From the NCBI GenBank assembly GCA_035544515.1, contig DATKEG010000184.1, positions 1 to 60,558 on the forward strand: 60,558 nucleotides of DNA, written 5' to 3'. The DNA comes from DATKEG01 sp035544515. GTDB taxonomy: Bacteria > Acidobacteriota > Vicinamibacteria > Fen-336. This document shows, piece by piece, positions 58,544-60,558 of this stretch (its first letter is position 1; every line of letters starts with the position of its first letter). The notes under the pieces were generated by a model. It ran no database searches. It saw only the letters and a list, made by a program, of their open reading frames with translations, and was not told the DNA's origin. The position numbers and the translations under genes are program-made.

Positions 58544-60558
58544 GTGCGCCGCTCCGAGCCATTGCCAACGAATCACGTCGGCCAGCGCCTGCGCCGTCCA
58601 GATGCCGCCGACAAGGTCAGGGGCCGCGCTCTCTACGTCGAAGACCTGGCCCCGGCCGGGGCGCTGATCGCGGGCGTGCTGCGCTCCCCCCACCCGCACG
58701 CGCGCATCGCGCGCCTCGACACCAAGGCCGCGCGCGCCCGCGCCGGCGTCCACGCCGTCCTCACCGCCGCCGACATCCCGGGCCGCAACCTCATCCCCAT
58801 GATCCAGGCGGACTGGCCGGTGCTGGCGGACGGCGAGGTGCGCCACGTGGGCGAGGCGGTGGCGCTCGTGGCCGCGGAGACGCCGCAGGCCGTGGCGGAG
58901 GCCCTGGCCGCGATCCGCGTCGACTACGAGCCGCGGCCGGCCCGGCTGGACATGGAAGAGGCGCTCGCCGCGGGCGAGGTGATGGCGCATTGGAAGGTGC
59001 GCCGGGGCGACGCGGCCGCCGCGCTCGCCGCGCCCGGGGTCGCCGTGGTGGACGGCACCTGGCGCACGCCCTACCAGGAGCACGCCTACATCGAGCCGAA
59101 CGGGATGGTGGCGGCGCCCGACAGCATGGGCGGCGTCGTGGTGTGGGGCTCCATGCAGTGCCCGTTCTACGTGCAGAAGGCGGTGGCCTCGGCGCTGGGC
59201 TGCGAGCTGAGCCAGGCGCGCATCGTCCAGGCCGTCACCGGGGGCGGCTTCGGCGGCAAGGAGGACGCGCCCTCGGCCCCGGGGGCGCACGCCGCGCTCC
59301 TGGCCCGGGCCACCGGCCGCGCGGTGCGGCTCATCTTCACGCGCGAAGAGGACATGGCGGTGATGTCCAAGCGCCACCCCGGCCGCACGCGCGTGCGGCT
59401 GGGCGCGCGCGCGGACGGCACGCTGGTGGCGGCCGACGTGGACTACCTGCTCGACGGCGGCGCCTACGCGACGCTTTCGCCCGTGGTGCTCTTCCGCGGC
59501 GCCGTGCATGCCTGCGGCCCGTACCGTCTTCCGAACGCGAGCGTGGAGGCGCGCGTGGTGCGCACGCACACCGTGCCCTGCGGCGCCTTCCGCGGGTTCG
59601 GCGAGCCCCAGGTGGTGTTCGCGCTGGAGAGCGCCCTGGACGAGCTGGCGGAGCGGTTGGGCCTCGACCCGCTCGAGGTGCGCCGCCGCAACGCGCTGCG
59701 CGAGGGCGACGAGACGATCACCGGCCAGCGTCTCACGGCGAGCGTCGGGTTCACCGAGGTGCTCGACAAGGTCGCGTCCTCCGCGGACTGGGCCCGCAAG
59801 CGCGAGCTGTACGCGCGCGACACGGGAACGGTCCGGCGCGGCATCGGCCTGGCCGCCTGCTACTACGGCGTGGGCCTGGGCGCCCTGGGCAAGCACCTCA
59901 ACCCGGCCGCCGCCAGCGTGGTCGTGGCGGCGGACGGCAGCGTGACCGTGGCGGTGGGCACGACCGAGATCGGCCAGGGCATGGTCACCGTGCTGTCGCA
60001 GATCGCGGCCGAAGCCCTGGGCTGCCCGATGGAGCTCGTCCGCGTGATGGAGGCGGACACGTCCCGCGTCCCGGACAGCGGTCCGACCGTGGCCAGCCGC
60101 ACGACCGTCATGAGCGGCAACGCGATCCGCGACGCGGCCGCGAAGATCCGCGCGGCGATGGAGCCCGTGATCGCCGACGCCGGGCTTTCCTGGCGCGAGG
60201 CGGTCGCCCTCTGCGTGCGGAAGCAGGTCGGTCTCGCCGCGCACGGCTGGTCGGTGCCGCCCCCCACCACGTTCGACCTCGAGACCGGCCAGGGTGACGC
60301 CTACATCTGCTATTCGTTCTCCGCCAACGTGGTGGAGGTGGAAGTGGACGGGGAGACGGGCGAGACGCGCGTGCTGCGCGTGCACTCCGGACACGACGTG
60401 GGCCGCGTCATCAACCCCACCACGGGCGAGGGACAGGTGGAGGGCGGCGTCGTGCAGGGACTGGGCTACGCGCTGGTCGAGGAGCACGCGACCGAGGGCG
60501 GGCGCATCGTCAACGACCAGTTCTCGACCTACATCATCCCCACCGCGCCCGACACGCC
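58544..60558 (+). CDS. Xanthine dehydrogenase-family molybdopterin-binding subunit, 3' end outside window
   Basis: About 671 codons are visible, open to the last base. The frame begins near GTG 58544 (start uncertain). KVRGRALYVEDLAPAGALIAGVLRSPHPHARI opens the aldehyde oxidase/xanthine dehydrogenase a/b-hammerhead domain; VTGGGFGGKEDAP, PCGAFRGFGEPQVVFALE, GTTEIGQGMVTVLSQIAAEALG and EGQVEGGVVQGLGYAL are molybdenum-cofactor segments. It hydroxylates a carbon, probably of a heterocycle or aldehyde, with FAD and 2Fe-2S subunits that are not in the window and may lie downstream. The substrate cannot be told. Confidence 0.88.
   Translation, partial: MRRSEPLPTNHVGQRLRRPDAADKVRGRALYVEDLAPAGALIAGVLRSPHPHARIARLDTKAARARAGVHAVLTAADIPGRNLIPMIQADWPVLADGEVRHVGEAVALVAAETPQAVAEALAAIRVDYEPRPARLDMEEALAAGEVMAHWKVRRGDAAAALAAPGVAVVDGTWRTPYQEHAYIEPNGMVAAPDSMGGVVVWGSMQCPFYVQKAVASALGCELSQARIVQAVTGGGFGGKEDAPSAPGAHAALLARATGRAVRLIFTREEDMAVMSKRHPGRTRVRLGARADGTLVAADVDYLLDGGAYATLSPVVLFRGAVHACGPYRLPNASVEARVVRTHTVPCGAFRGFGEPQVVFALESALDELAERLGLDPLEVRRRNALREGDETITGQRLTASVGFTEVLDKVASSADWARKRELYARDTGTVRRGIGLAACYYGVGLGALGKHLNPAAASVVVAADGSVTVAVGTTEIGQGMVTVLSQIAAEALGCPMELVRVMEADTSRVPDSGPTVASRTTVMSGNAIRDAAAKIRAAMEPVIADAGLSWREAVALCVRKQVGLAAHGWSVPPPTTFDLETGQGDAYICYSFSANVVEVEVDGETGETRVLRVHSGHDVGRVINPTTGEGQVEGGVVQGLGYALVEEHATEGGRIVNDQFSTYIIPTAPDT

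Noticed and set aside
58544..60558. Selenium-dependent molybdenum hydroxylase
   Set aside because: The selenoprotein shows Sec use in the organism, but this subunit carries no visible mark of the Se-dependent class and no yqeB/yqeC-type neighbours are in the window; general family call kept.

Overview
The window reads as one stretch of a very GC-rich, gene-dense bacterial chromosome. I see no rRNA, tRNA, CRISPR array, transposase, integrase or phage gene, and no gap longer than about 200 bases without a gene. Several features point to Acidobacteriota or a close GC-rich phylum: a free-standing copy of the membrane module usually fused to serine/threonine kinases there, a tandem ThyX-like protein, a fused two-component-type E1 dehydrogenase, HpnC/D/E squalene synthesis, several S9/M14/M16 peptidases, and a UXX-star-type selenoprotein. 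The taxon is inferred from gene content only.

Layout. 1-8.6 kb: bactofilin (cut by the window edge) divergent from uvrB, two membrane proteins, an EEP-family lipoprotein, a divergent malate dehydrogenase-like protein, a Tat-exported mannonate dehydratase homologue and a phospholipase D/cardiolipin synthase. 8.7-14.6 kb: hpnC-hpnD-hpnE-membrane protein (squalene formation), facing a DprE2-like/DprE1-like pair. 14.6-18 kb: minus-strand run infA, HtrA-like pseudoprotease, def, thyX-like. 18-29 kb: DUF1028 protein, Fpg-like glycosylase, histidine phosphatase, double M16 peptidase, zinc-ribbon protein, NuoF-like protein coupled to a membrane protein, then erpA/iscA, yjbQ and a two-PDZ protein. 29-46.7 kb: glgC, an orphan MoxR ATPase, fused branched-chain 2-oxo acid dehydrogenase E1, an ankyrin/MarR divergent pair, a GT-C-like membrane protein, S9B and M14 peptidases, an unrecognised 650-residue protein, and a 3-hydroxyacyl-CoA dehydrogenase/enoyl-CoA hydratase operon. 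46.7-52.4 kb: signalling block with a PAS-GGDEF-EAL protein, tandem PilZ protein, 8-TM protein, a small protein, a double-receiver DUF4388 protein and a single-domain Fis-type protein. 52.6-60.6 kb: cstA, ATP-dependent DNA ligase, M23 and L,D-transpeptidase envelope genes, a duplicated EF-hand protein, and a molybdopterin hydroxylase large subunit that runs off the window.

The most notable item is a 78-codon gene at 50431-50667 that conventional gene calling misses because it contains two in-frame UGA codons. Its product is a glutaredoxin-like UXX-star selenoprotein (first UGA replacing the first Cys of a CPYC-type site, second UGA three codons before the stop). Each UGA is followed 16-18 bases later by a hairpin with the same core (GGCC-CGGGA/C-GGCC), as expected of bacterial SECIS elements. 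Next to it lies a 54-codon gene that joins the N-terminal metal motif of an amidohydrolase directly to that family's C-terminal helix, as if the middle had been deleted.

Regulation visible by eye: many first genes have a TATAAT-like hexamer only 6-9 bases before the start codon and no Shine-Dalgarno sequence, suggesting leaderless mRNAs, whereas operon-internal genes have good Shine-Dalgarno sites or overlap. The marR gene carries a SlyA-like palindrome centred on its own start codon.
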